From Rhodococcus rhodochrous (GTDB taxonomy: Bacteria; Actinomycetota; Actinomycetes; Mycobacteriales; Mycobacteriaceae), in contig NZ_LT906450.1 of the NCBI RefSeq assembly GCF_900187265.1, positions 2,223,444-2,287,443 on the forward strand: DNA of 64,000 nt, written 5' to 3'. Shown in pieces: positions 36,190-45,048 of this stretch. The notes below the pieces were generated by a model. That model was not told where the DNA came from. It saw only the letters and a program-made list of their open reading frames with translations, and ran no database searches. Numbering within the stretch: position 1 is the first letter of the stretch; the number at the start of each line of letters is the position of its first letter. The position numbers and the translations under genes were made by a program.

Positions 36190-38529
36190 GTGACCTCGAC
36201 GAGCGCGGTGCCACCCGAGGGGGAAGGTCGTCTGTTCTCCCAGATGGCGCACTGGGGGATGTTCTCGGCGCAGGCACGCGACGGCGAGGTCGTCGCCGTG
36301 CGCCCCTACGCCGGGGACCGCGACCCCTCACCGATCCTGGGGAACATCCCCGGATCGGTGCGGCACCGTGCTCGCGTCGCCGGCCCGGCCGTGCGCCGCG
36401 GCTGGCTCGAGAACGGACCGGGACCGAGCTCACGACGCGGCGACGACGAGTTCGTCGCCGTCTCGTGGGACGAACTCACCGAGATCCTCGCGGGCGAACT
36501 GCAGCGTGTGAAGGACCGGCACGGCAACCGGGCGATCTTCGGTGGCTCCTACGGCTGGTCGGCACCCGGCCGGTTCCACCACGCACAGAGCCAGGTGCAC
36601 CGCTTTCTGAAGATGTTCGGCGGCTACACCCGCTCGGTGCACTCCTACTCGCTCGGCGCGACCGGCGTGATCATGCCGCACGTCGTGGGGACCCACTGGA
36701 AACTGTTCGCGCGCTCGACCTCCTGGGAGGTCATCGCCCGCGAGACCGATCTGATGGTGTGCTTCGGCGGGATCCCGCTCAAGAACACCGCCGTCAACGA
36801 CGGCGGCACGAGCGACCACCCCACCCGCGACGCCCTCGACCGGATGCGGGCCCGCGGCGGCCGGATCGTCTCGTTCAGCCCGATCCGCAGCGACGTGCAC
36901 GGTGAGCACGAGTGGCTGGCACCCCGGCCGGGCACCGACGTCGCGATCATACTCGCCCTCGGCTACGTCCTGGCCACCGAAGGCCTCGCCGACCGCGAGT
37001 TCCTCGACCGCTACTGCACCGGTTACGACCGCTTCGAGGAATACCTGCTCGGCCGCACCGACGGCGTCCCCAAGACCCCCGAGTGGGCCGCCGGACTGTC
37101 GGGCATCCCGGCCGGTACCCTCGTCGACCTCGCGCGGCGCATGGCCCGAGGCCGCACCCTGGTGTCGGTCACGTGGTCGCTGCAACGCGTGCGGCACGGC
37201 GAGCAGGCGCCCTGGGCAGGCGTGACCCTCGCCGCGATGCTCGGCCAACTCGGCGTTCCCGGAGGCGGTTTCGGCCACGGCTACGGTTCGATGAACGAAC
37301 CCGGTCTCGCTCCCGTCCCGTATCCGCTGCCCACCCTCTTCCAGGGCAACAACGACGTCGAGGACTTCATCCCCGTCGCCGCGATCTCCGACCTGCTGCT
37401 GCGGCCGGGGGAGCAGTTCGACTACGACGGGCAACGCCTGACCTTCCCCGACATCCGGCTCGTGTACTGGGCGGGCGGCAACCCCTTCCACCACCACCAG
37501 GACATCGGCCGGCTGCGGCGTGCCCTGCAGCGACCCGACACGATCGTCGTCCACGACCCGTACTGGACGCCGATGGCCAAGCATGCCGACATCGTCGTGC
37601 CGTCGACGACGGCGCTCGAACGCGACGATCTGACGTGCACGCGCAACGATCCGCTGCTCGTCGCGATGCAGGCCGCCGTCCCGCGGTTCGCCGACGCCCG
37701 CGACGACTACGACACCTTCACCGATCTCGCCCACCGTCTCGGTTTCGGCGAGAAGTTCACCGAGGGCCGGACCTCGCGGCAGTGGCTCGAGCACCTCTAC
37801 GAGCAGTGGCGCGGTTTCGTCCTCGCCGACGACCGCCGGATCGAGGACCCACCGCCCTTCGACGACTTCTGGTTCGGCGGACCGGTCCGGATGCGGACCG
37901 AGGACGATCTGACGCTGTTCGAGGACTTCCGGTCCGACCCCGAGGCTAATCCGCTGCGGACCCCCAGCGGACGGCTCGAGATCTTCTCCGCCGACATCGA
38001 CTCGTTCGGATACGACGACTGCGCCGGGCATCCCACCTGGTACGAACCCGACGAATGGCTCGGCTCCTCGCGGGTCGAGCGGTTCCCGCTGCACCTGATC
38101 GCCAACCAGCCGGCCACCCGCCTGCACGGGCAGCTCGATCACGGTTCGGTGAGCCAGGCATCGAAGATCCGTGGACGCGAACCGATCCGGATGCATCCCG
38201 AGGACGCGGCCGCGCGAGGTCTGGAGGCCGGTGACATCGTGCGCGTCTTCAACGAACGGGGTTCCTGCCTCGCCGGGGTGGTCCTCGACGACGGCCTGCT
38301 GCCGAACGTCGTCCAGCTCGCGACCGGAGCCTGGTACGACCCGCTGGATCCGTCCGATCCCGGGTCGATGTGTGTGCACGGGAACGCGAACGTGCTCACC
38401 CCCGATGTCGGCACGTCGTCGCTGTCCCACGGGTGCACGGGGCAGCACGTGCTCGTCGACGTCGAGCGGTTCGACGGCGAGTTGCCGCCCATCCGGGCCT
38501 ACGATCCGCCGGTCGTCCGGCAGCGCTGA
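36190..38529 (+). CDS. Molybdopterin-dependent oxidoreductase, BisC/TorA-like
   Basis: A 779-aa DMSO-reductase-family enzyme. HSYSLGATGVIMPHVVG contains the Ser (about residue 154) expected to ligate Mo in TorA/DorA/BisC proteins. SYGWSAPGRFHHAQSQ, YWAGGNPFHHHQDIG, the C-terminal HLIANQPATRLHGQLDHG and the molybdopterin-binding QLATGAWYDP follow. No twin-arginine signal peptide and no N-terminal [4Fe-4S] cysteines are present, so it is probably a cytoplasmic biotin sulfoxide or methionine sulfoxide reductase. The GTG start is 1 nt after the hemQ stop, so cotranscription with the heme genes is likely. BisC-like enzymes are not heme proteins, making the linkage unusual. Confidence 0.84.
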   Translation: MTSTSAVPPEGEGRLFSQMAHWGMFSAQARDGEVVAVRPYAGDRDPSPILGNIPGSVRHRARVAGPAVRRGWLENGPGPSSRRGDDEFVAVSWDELTEILAGELQRVKDRHGNRAIFGGSYGWSAPGRFHHAQSQVHRFLKMFGGYTRSVHSYSLGATGVIMPHVVGTHWKLFARSTSWEVIARETDLMVCFGGIPLKNTAVNDGGTSDHPTRDALDRMRARGGRIVSFSPIRSDVHGEHEWLAPRPGTDVAIILALGYVLATEGLADREFLDRYCTGYDRFEEYLLGRTDGVPKTPEWAAGLSGIPAGTLVDLARRMARGRTLVSVTWSLQRVRHGEQAPWAGVTLAAMLGQLGVPGGGFGHGYGSMNEPGLAPVPYPLPTLFQGNNDVEDFIPVAAISDLLLRPGEQFDYDGQRLTFPDIRLVYWAGGNPFHHHQDIGRLRRALQRPDTIVVHDPYWTPMAKHADIVVPSTTALERDDLTCTRNDPLLVAMQAAVPRFADARDDYDTFTDLAHRLGFGEKFTEGRTSRQWLEHLYEQWRGFVLADDRRIEDPPPFDDFWFGGPVRMRTEDDLTLFEDFRSDPEANPLRTPSGRLEIFSADIDSFGYDDCAGHPTWYEPDEWLGSSRVERFPLHLIANQPATRLHGQLDHGSVSQASKIRGREPIRMHPEDAAARGLEAGDIVRVFNERGSCLAGVVLDDGLLPNVVQLATGAWYDPLDPSDPGSMCVHGNANVLTPDVGTSSLSHGCTGQHVLVDVERFDGELPPIRAYDPPVVRQR

Positions 38530-38533
38530 GCGG

Positions 38534-39502
38534 TCACAGGCCGAGGGACGCCTGGACCTCGCGCAGAGTGGCCGAGGAGGCGGCCAGCCCCGCCTCCTCC
38601 TCCGGCGACAGCGGCACGTCGAGCACGGTGTGCGCGCCGCGCGCGTCGACGACGGTGGGCAGCGAGAGGCAGACGTCCTGCAGGCCGTGCCGCCCGGTCT
38701 GCAGCGTCGAGACCGCGAGCACGCGGCGCTGGTTCCGCAGCACGGCCTCCACGATGCGGGCGCTCGACAGGCCGATCGCGAGATTCGTGGCGCCCTTGCC
38801 GCGGATGATCTCGTAGGCGCTGCGCACGACCTCGTCGAAGAGTTCGGCGCGGGTCTCCGGATCGAAGACCGGCCGGCCGTCGACGGAGAAGGACTTCACC
38901 GGCACACCCCCGATCGTCGCGCCCGACCACAGTGCGACCTCCGAATCGCCGTGCTCCCCGACGACGAACGCGTGGACGTTCTCGATCGCGACGTCGGCGC
39001 GGTGGGCGAGCAGATATCGCAGCCGGCCGGAATCGAGCACCGTGCCCGACCCGAAGATCCGGCCGTCCGCGATGCCGCTCGCCGCGATCGCGGCGCGGGT
39101 GACGATGTCGACCGGATTGCTGACGAAGACGACCACCGCCTCGGGGGAGACGGACAGGAGGCCGGGAGTCAGGTCCCGTGCCAGGGCGACGTTCGCGGCC
39201 GCGAGATCGAGGCGGGACTGGCCGGGATGCTGTTTGGCACCGGCGGTCACGACGATCAGATCGGAACCGGCGGTGACGGCGATGTCGTCGCTGCCCTCGA
39301 TGCGGCACGACGGCGCGAACTGGGTGCCGTGGTTCAGGTCGAGGACCTCCGCGCGCACCTTCGCGGCATTCGTGTCGTACAGCGCGATCGCGTCCGCCGA
39401 TCCCCGGAGCAGGCACGCGTACGCCACTGCGGTACCGACGCTCCCGGCGCCGACGACGGACAGCTTCGTGTGTCGCCGGATTCTCGTACCCGTCTCACCC
39501 AT
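38534..39502 (-). CDS. ldh: L-lactate dehydrogenase
   Basis: A 322-aa NAD-dependent enzyme interconverting pyruvate and L-lactate. The Rossmann motif VVGAGSVGTAVAYA is followed by the substrate loop GAKQHPGQSR. The Gln of this loop is typical of LDH, where MDH has Arg. SNPVDIVTRAA and the catalytic GEHGDSEVALWS are intact. It converges on the BisC-like gene with a 4-nt gap. I see no regulatory site. Confidence 0.9.
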   Translation of the reverse strand: MGETGTRIRRHTKLSVVGAGSVGTAVAYACLLRGSADAIALYDTNAAKVRAEVLDLNHGTQFAPSCRIEGSDDIAVTAGSDLIVVTAGAKQHPGQSRLDLAAANVALARDLTPGLLSVSPEAVVVFVSNPVDIVTRAAIAASGIADGRIFGSGTVLDSGRLRYLLAHRADVAIENVHAFVVGEHGDSEVALWSGATIGGVPVKSFSVDGRPVFDPETRAELFDEVVRSAYEIIRGKGATNLAIGLSSARIVEAVLRNQRRVLAVSTLQTGRHGLQDVCLSLPTVVDARGAHTVLDVPLSPEEEAGLAASSATLREVQASLGL

Positions 39503-39552
39503 GCGAGGAATTGTGGCTCATACGGGCGGCTCGCTCGCTACCGTTGGGATTC

Positions 39553-40815
39553 ATGAACCGGTCCGCATCGGCACGTTCCCTGCGCGCGGCCGGTGCCGCG
39601 GTCGCAGTTGCGATGATCGTCGGAGCCTGCTCGGGGTCCGACGACGACAGTTCGCCGACCGAGGGGACCTCCCCGCCCGGTACGGCTGCGGGGGTCTCCG
39701 CGACGGACACCGCCGTGAACCCGGTCGACCAGGCGCGGCTCGAACAGGTACTCGAGCAGACGGCGCAGGAGTTCCTGGTGCCCGGTGCCGCGGCCCTGCT
39801 GCGGACACCGTCCGGCACCGTCACCGCCACCTACGGGACCACCGAGCGCGACGGTGGGGACCCGGTCTCCCTCGACGACCATGTCCGGGTCGGTTCCAAC
39901 ACCAAGACCTGGACGGCGACCGTGATCCTGCAGCAGGTGCAGGACGGGAACCTCGCACTGTCGGATCCGGTGTCGAAGCATCGACCCGACGTCCCGAACG
40001 GCGACGCCATCACGATCGAACAACTGCTGAACATGCGGTCCGGTCTCTACAACTACACCGAGACACCGGAGTTCAACCAGGCGATGGACGACGATCCCGA
40101 ACGGGTCTGGCAGCCCGAGGAACTGCTCGACCTCGCGTTCGCCAACCCGCCGTACTTCCCGCCGGGGGAGGGCTACCACTACTCCAACACCAACTACGTG
40201 CTGCTCGGCCTGATCGCCGAACAACTCGACGGCAGACCGCTCGCGCAGATCTTCGACGAGCGCCTCTTCCGTTCGACCGGTCTGACCAGGACATCGCTCC
40301 CGGGGCCCTCCGACACGTCGCTGCCGTCGCCCTACGCCCACGGTTACTTCTACGGCACCAACATGCTCACCCTCACCGACCCGGCGCTTCCGCCCGAGAT
40401 GCAGGCCGAGGCCCGGGACGGCACGCTCGAACCGACCGATGTGACCAGGATGAACCCGTCGTGGGCATGGGCGGCGGGCGGGGGTATCTCGACCGCCGAG
40501 GACCTCGCCACGTGGGTGGAGGCGCTGACCGGCGGCGACCTCCTCGACGCGGACCTGCAGCAGCAGCGGATGACGACCATGCAGTCGACCGATCCGGCGA
40601 ACCCGGACGCCCCGAGCTACGGCTGGGGCATCGCGAAGAGGGGTCCCATGTACGGGCACACCGGTGAACTGCCCGGGTACAACTCGTTCATGGGCTCCGA
40701 TCCCGACAACGGCGTCACGCTGATCGTATGGACCGATCTCGCGCCCGGGGTCGACGGCCGTGATCCCGCGTCGACCGCGGCCAAGAGTCTCATGGAGGAG
40801 ATGTACCCGAGCTGA
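39553..40815 (+). CDS. Serine hydrolase lipoprotein (beta-lactamase/PBP4*-like)
   Basis: A 420-aa protein with a lipoprotein signal peptide (hydrophobic core then VGAC, modified Cys at about 26). The catalytic SxxK is SNTK in RVGSNTKTWTA, the second motif YSN is in HYSNTNYVLLG, and the third is GHTGELPGYN. This is the class C beta-lactamase / D-alanyl-D-alanine carboxypeptidase family, probably acting on peptidoglycan peptides or other esters and amides outside the membrane. TACCGT at 39539-39544 lies 8 nt before the ATG. Confidence 0.88.
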   Translation: MNRSASARSLRAAGAAVAVAMIVGACSGSDDDSSPTEGTSPPGTAAGVSATDTAVNPVDQARLEQVLEQTAQEFLVPGAAALLRTPSGTVTATYGTTERDGGDPVSLDDHVRVGSNTKTWTATVILQQVQDGNLALSDPVSKHRPDVPNGDAITIEQLLNMRSGLYNYTETPEFNQAMDDDPERVWQPEELLDLAFANPPYFPPGEGYHYSNTNYVLLGLIAEQLDGRPLAQIFDERLFRSTGLTRTSLPGPSDTSLPSPYAHGYFYGTNMLTLTDPALPPEMQAEARDGTLEPTDVTRMNPSWAWAAGGGISTAEDLATWVEALTGGDLLDADLQQQRMTTMQSTDPANPDAPSYGWGIAKRGPMYGHTGELPGYNSFMGSDPDNGVTLIVWTDLAPGVDGRDPASTAAKSLMEEMYPS

Positions 40816-40849
40816 CCTGCCGATGTCGCGCAGCCGTTAGCCTCGGGGC

Positions 40850-41575
40850 ATGGCCGAGACCCCCTTCGATGCCGTCCTGTTCGACTTCTCCGGCACCCTC
40901 TTCCGGCTCGAGGAGGACGAGAGCTGGCTCGCGGACGTCACCGACCACGAGGGCAGACCCTTCGACGTGCACCGGCAGGCCGAACTCATGCGGCGGCTGA
41001 CGCAACCCGTCGGGCAGCCCGTCGAGATGGACGCCGACGAGCACCACGCGTGGACCAACCGCGACCGAGAGCCGCGCTGGCACCGCGAGGCCTACCTGAC
41101 GGTGCTGCGCAAGTCCGGCGTGGCCGATCCCGAGCAGGCACAGGCGCTCTACGAGAAGGTGACCGACCCCGACTGCTGGACCGTCTATCCGGACACCGTC
41201 CCCGTCGTCGAGGCACTCGCCGGCGACGGCATCGCGGTCGGCGTGGTGAGCAACATCGCCTTCGACCTGCGACCGGCCTTCGCGCGCCTCGGTATCGACG
41301 ACCTCGTGTCGGTGTTCGCGCTCTCCTTCGAGGTGGGCGCCGTCAAGCCCGAGCCGGAGATCTTCCGCTACGCAGTCGACGCACTGGGCGTCGACCCGCA
41401 GCGCACGTTGATGATCGGCGACAGCGAGAAAGCGGACGGTGCCGCCCGGTCGATCGGATGCGCCTTCGAACTCGTCGAACCGGCACCGACCGCCGAACGG
41501 CACGACGCGCTGTGGACCGCGCTGGCCGCGGCCGGGATCACTCCGACGGAACCAGGCGCAGGGAGATCGAGTTGA
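40850..41575 (+). CDS. HAD-superfamily hydrolase
   Basis: A 241-aa HAD phosphatase-like protein. Motif I is DFSGTLF (DxSGT, with the nucleophile Asp; the second acid is replaced by Ser, as in many dehalogenase-like members), motif II is VVSNIAFD, the Lys of motif III is in GAVKPEPEIF and motif IV is MIGDSEKAD. The substrate is unknown. TAGCCT ends 6 nt before the ATG, suggesting a leaderless transcript. The last 38 nt overlap, antisense, the 3' end of msrB. Confidence 0.85.
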   Translation: MAETPFDAVLFDFSGTLFRLEEDESWLADVTDHEGRPFDVHRQAELMRRLTQPVGQPVEMDADEHHAWTNRDREPRWHREAYLTVLRKSGVADPEQAQALYEKVTDPDCWTVYPDTVPVVEALAGDGIAVGVVSNIAFDLRPAFARLGIDDLVSVFALSFEVGAVKPEPEIFRYAVDALGVDPQRTLMIGDSEKADGAARSIGCAFELVEPAPTAERHDALWTALAAAGITPTEPGAGRSS

Positions 41576-41966
41576 TGCAGTACCGCTGGTCGGTGGGCGT
41601 CGGGTAACCCTCGCCCTCGAAGACGTGCCCGAGATGGCTGTGGCACGTCGCGCACACCACCTCGATGCGCCGCATGCCGAGCGAGTTGTCCTCGCGCAGG
41701 ATCACGGCGTCGGAGTCGGCGGGGTCGAAGAACGACGGCCACCCGCAGTGGGAGTGGAACTTCTCGGTGCTGCGGAACAGTTCGGCACCGCACGCGCGGC
41801 ATTCGTAGATGCCCTCGGTCTCGGTGTCGGTGTACTCGCCGACGAAGGGGCGCTCGGTGCCGGCCTGCCGCAACACGGCGAATTCGGCGGGAGTGAGCTT
41901 CGCGCGCCATTCCTCGTCGGTGTGGACGACCTTGGGCGCGGGTTCGGATCGAGGAGCAGACGTCAT
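41538..41966 (-). CDS. msrB: Peptide-methionine (R)-S-oxide reductase MsrB
   Basis: A 142-aa enzyme that reduces methionine-R-sulfoxide in proteins. The zinc-binding CxxC pairs are CRAC and CATC. HCGWPSFFDP and the catalytic Cys of RYCINSISLRL are intact. It starts MTSAPRSEP; an upstream ATG is out of the conserved region. Its coding sequence overlaps the convergent HAD gene by 38 nt. The BisC-like gene and MsrB on either side suggest local clustering of sulfoxide reduction, as inference. Confidence 0.94.
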   Translation of the reverse strand: MTSAPRSEPAPKVVHTDEEWRAKLTPAEFAVLRQAGTERPFVGEYTDTETEGIYECRACGAELFRSTEKFHSHCGWPSFFDPADSDAVILREDNSLGMRRIEVVCATCHSHLGHVFEGEGYPTPTDQRYCINSISLRLVPSE

Positions 41967-42023
41967 GATCTCCACGCTAACCGCGGTCGGCGCACGCGTC
42001 ACGTCTGCACCGGAAGCAGCGGG

Positions 42024-43274
42024 TCACGTCCGTGCCGGCTGCTTCTCCTCGAGCAGGTGCGACGGCTCGATACCGTCCGCCAGGCGTCCTTCCCGCTTCG
42101 CGGCGAGGTAGCGGTCGAGCAGGACGGCGAAGACGACGATGAGCAGCAGCGACCAGCCGAAGGTGGTCTTCATGTACTCCGCCGCGCGACCGGCCTCCAC
42201 CCACCGGCTCGACAGCCACGAGTCGTAGCTCAGGAAGCCGTAGACGGCGAGCCAGGCGGGCCAGTTCCGCATCACGGAATTCGGCAGCAGCACCGTCATC
42301 AGCAGCGGGAACAGCATCATCGAGTAGTACATCTGGCCGAGCGATCCGAGCAGGAACGAGGCCGCGAGCAACACACCGCCGGCGGTGCACACGAAGAACA
42401 CCTCGTCGTGGCGGCAGTAACGGTAGAGCAGCCACACCGAGACCGCGACCATCACCGCGAGCACCGCCCGCAGGCCGAAGACCAGCCAGGCCGGGAGCCC
42501 GTAGTACATGCCGTTGCCGACGATCGCGCTGTTGAAGTAGTCGCGGGACTCGAGCAGGTACGGCACGGTGTGTTCGACGAACTGCCACGCGTCGACCGAC
42601 AGGGGCCACGCGATGATCGTCAGCGCGATCGGGACGCCCGCGGCGGTGATGAAGACCTTCCACTGTCCGCGCACGAGTGGCAGGAACAGCAGGGGAGCAA
42701 GGATCGGTTTGACGGCGAAGGTCAGGCCGAGCGCAGCTCCCGCCCACAGATCACGGCGTTTGAGCAGCAGCGTCAGGAAGGCGATCTCGCCGAGCAGGAC
42801 GAGACCGTTGATGTTCGTGAAGACGAGCGTGTTCGTCACCGTCTCGGACGCGAACGCGGCGAAGACCAGCACCGGCGCGATCGGCGAGTCGAGTCGCAGA
42901 CCGAACATGCGCAGCAGCAGGTACAGCGCGACGAGGATCGCGATCGCATTGGCGAGGATGAACAACCACCGCGACCGTTCGGGGTCGATCACCGCGATCG
43001 GGGCGATCAGCAGCGTGCCGGAAGGTGGGTAGAGATAGTGGGGATCGACCCACTGGAACTCGGCGGTGTACACCGGCCGGCGGTTGAGGAAGGCCAGCGC
43101 CGCGTTGTAGACCGGGGTGAAGTCGTCCGTCCGGAACCCGTTGACCGCTTTGATCACGACCCGGTGCAGAACCGTCAGTACGGCAAGGGGCCACACCACA
43201 GCCTTGACCACCTCGGCGGTCGTGCGTGCGGTCCGGGGTTCGAGACTTCTGAGGAACACTACGGCACGGTACAC
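42024..43274 (-). CDS. aftC: Alpha-(1->3)-arabinofuranosyltransferase AftC
   Basis: A 416-aa polytopic GT-C glycosyltransferase (GT87) that adds branching alpha-1,3-arabinofuranose residues from decaprenylphosphoryl-arabinose in arabinogalactan and lipoarabinomannan. The catalytic-loop Asp pair lies in GFRTDDFTPVYNAAL, and VDPHYLYPPSGTLLIAP, FVFTNINGLVLL-like, RDYFNSAIVGNGMYYGLPAW and GQMYYSMMLFPLLMTVLLPNS follow the Rv2673 sequence I recall. About ten TM segments. The GTG at 43274 or the one at 43259 are both possible starts. Confidence 0.88.
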   Translation of the reverse strand: MYRAVVFLRSLEPRTARTTAEVVKAVVWPLAVLTVLHRVVIKAVNGFRTDDFTPVYNAALAFLNRRPVYTAEFQWVDPHYLYPPSGTLLIAPIAVIDPERSRWLFILANAIAILVALYLLLRMFGLRLDSPIAPVLVFAAFASETVTNTLVFTNINGLVLLGEIAFLTLLLKRRDLWAGAALGLTFAVKPILAPLLFLPLVRGQWKVFITAAGVPIALTIIAWPLSVDAWQFVEHTVPYLLESRDYFNSAIVGNGMYYGLPAWLVFGLRAVLAVMVAVSVWLLYRYCRHDEVFFVCTAGGVLLAASFLLGSLGQMYYSMMLFPLLMTVLLPNSVMRNWPAWLAVYGFLSYDSWLSSRWVEAGRAAEYMKTTFGWSLLLIVVFAVLLDRYLAAKREGRLADGIEPSHLLEEKQPART

Positions 43275-43323
43275 CGCGGGCCTGCGGACCCGTGCACACG
43301 CCCTGACCCCGTGCCGGGAAGGT

Positions 43324-44883
43324 TCACGCGGGGCACAGGCTCCCGTTGGGCGGAAGTTCCCCCTCGGACAGATAGGCCTCCACCCGGGCCTGCACGCAAC
43401 CCGAGTGCAGGACTGCCGAGTAACCGGCGCCCTGCCACGACAGTGACGCCCAGGCGATACCGCCCGCGGTGAGCACACCTGTCACCGACTCCACGCCGGC
43501 ATTGCCCACGACCGGGTCCGCGGCCCCCGAGGAGACGAGCACGGGCACGTCGAGCGCAGCCGGCAGCGGCGGGGGAGGCAGGCTCGGCCACGCCGCACAT
43601 GCCGTCAGGCCCGTCGCAAGGTCCGCGCCGTAGAGCGGATACAGGGTCGACCAGCTCCGGGCGAGATCGCCCGCATGGGTCGGGGTCGGCCACCGCTGTC
43701 CGTCGCTGCACCGGGCGACGAACTGACCGTCCGTCGAGAGCCTCTCCTCGGCCGCGCCGACCAGTTCGATGAGCGGCATGACATCGCCGTCCCGTGCCGC
43801 CGCGAGGACGTCCGCCACCTCACGGACGCGACCCTGCAGATCGCCGCGCGGCGTGCCGAGGACACCCGTCAGCGCCGTGAGGAACGAGTTGGCCGAGACC
43901 GGCGCGAGGTCACCCTCGGTGGCCTGCTCGTGCAGATCCTCGATCGCCGCGCGGGGATCGTCGCCCAGGGCGCAGTCGAGGGCGATGCACTGCCGCGTGA
44001 AGGCATCGACGGCGGCCTCTGCCCCGCGGGCCTGCGACTCGGCCATGAGCTCGGCGTCGGCGGTGGCCGTGGCGGGGGAGTCGAGGACCAGGCGGCCGAC
44101 CGCGCCCGGATAGGCGGCGGCGTAGGCGAGCGCGACCGTCGCACCGTTCCCCACGCCGAGGAGGCCGATCCGGTCCACTCCCCATGCCTGGCGGAGGCGT
44201 TCGATGTCGTCGGCGGCGTGCGACGCGCCGAACATCAGCTGCTGCGGCTGCAGGTAGTCGGTGCACGAGACGGTCGCCTGACGGCCCAGATCGGCGACAC
44301 GTTCGGGTGCATCGCCGGTGCGGCCGAATTGCCCGAGATCGCCGAGGCCGCGACGATCCGCGGGAAAGATGCAGTCGATCGCGAGCGAGTTGCCGATTCC
44401 GCGCCGATCCACCGCGACGATCGGACGCATCGCCAGTGCACCGGACATCGGACCGGTCGCCATCCCGGTCAGTGCACGCGTCGATGCGATGTCGGCGCCG
44501 GTCGTGAGAACCAGCGGCGCCACGTCGGTGGGGGTGTCGGGTAGTCGTGCGCGCATGACGGCCAGGGGGAAGGTGCCGGTGACGGTGCCGGCCGCATCGA
44601 TCGGGGCGACGACCTCCGCGCACTCGAGAACGAGGCCCTGGGGACCGGGAGGTGCGTCGAACGAGGAGAGCGTCTCGTCCGTGCAGTTCCGCCACGTCGG
44701 TTCGGCCGACGGCACCGGAAGTTCGGGTACCGCGGTCTCGTCCTGCGGGGTCCTGTCGACGGCGACACCGGGATCGTCGCGCACCACGGCGACGTCGGGA
44801 CGTATCGACGGTCCTGCTCCGCACGCGGTCGACGCCGCGGCAACCGTGATCAACATCGCGGCGATCACTCCCGATCTGCGCAT
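43324..44883 (-). CDS. Secreted alpha/beta-hydrolase lipoprotein, nucleophile Ser missing
   Basis: A 519-aa exported protein resembling tripeptidyl aminopeptidase/SlpD-type proteases (Rv2672 type). It has a signal sequence ending in a lipobox-like STAC. The nucleophile elbow expected as GxSxG reads GVGNG at about residues 243-247, so Gly replaces Ser. A C-terminal Asp (SSGAADPVVG) and His (SAVLHSGCVQ) remain. Cysteines around residues 68-90 and at the C-terminus could form disulfides. It may be a non-catalytic binding protein, or use another residue. It lies upstream of aftC on the same strand. Confidence 0.8.
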   Translation of the reverse strand: MRRSGVIAAMLITVAAASTACGAGPSIRPDVAVVRDDPGVAVDRTPQDETAVPELPVPSAEPTWRNCTDETLSSFDAPPGPQGLVLECAEVVAPIDAAGTVTGTFPLAVMRARLPDTPTDVAPLVLTTGADIASTRALTGMATGPMSGALAMRPIVAVDRRGIGNSLAIDCIFPADRRGLGDLGQFGRTGDAPERVADLGRQATVSCTDYLQPQQLMFGASHAADDIERLRQAWGVDRIGLLGVGNGATVALAYAAAYPGAVGRLVLDSPATATADAELMAESQARGAEAAVDAFTRQCIALDCALGDDPRAAIEDLHEQATEGDLAPVSANSFLTALTGVLGTPRGDLQGRVREVADVLAAARDGDVMPLIELVGAAEERLSTDGQFVARCSDGQRWPTPTHAGDLARSWSTLYPLYGADLATGLTACAAWPSLPPPPLPAALDVPVLVSSGAADPVVGNAGVESVTGVLTAGGIAWASLSWQGAGYSAVLHSGCVQARVEAYLSEGELPPNGSLCPA

Positions 44884-45048
44884 GCGCACAGCCTGCCAGG
44901 TTCACCGACGGAGGCGTGCAACCGGTGGTGGAGCAGCCGATCGGAAGTGTCCTCCCGGAGCGTGACGCCGAGGTGAACGCCGTGTGAAGTAGGTCGCATT
45001 CCGGATTCGAGTGCGGATCCGAGCATGGTGCGGTCGTACCCTGGGCTA

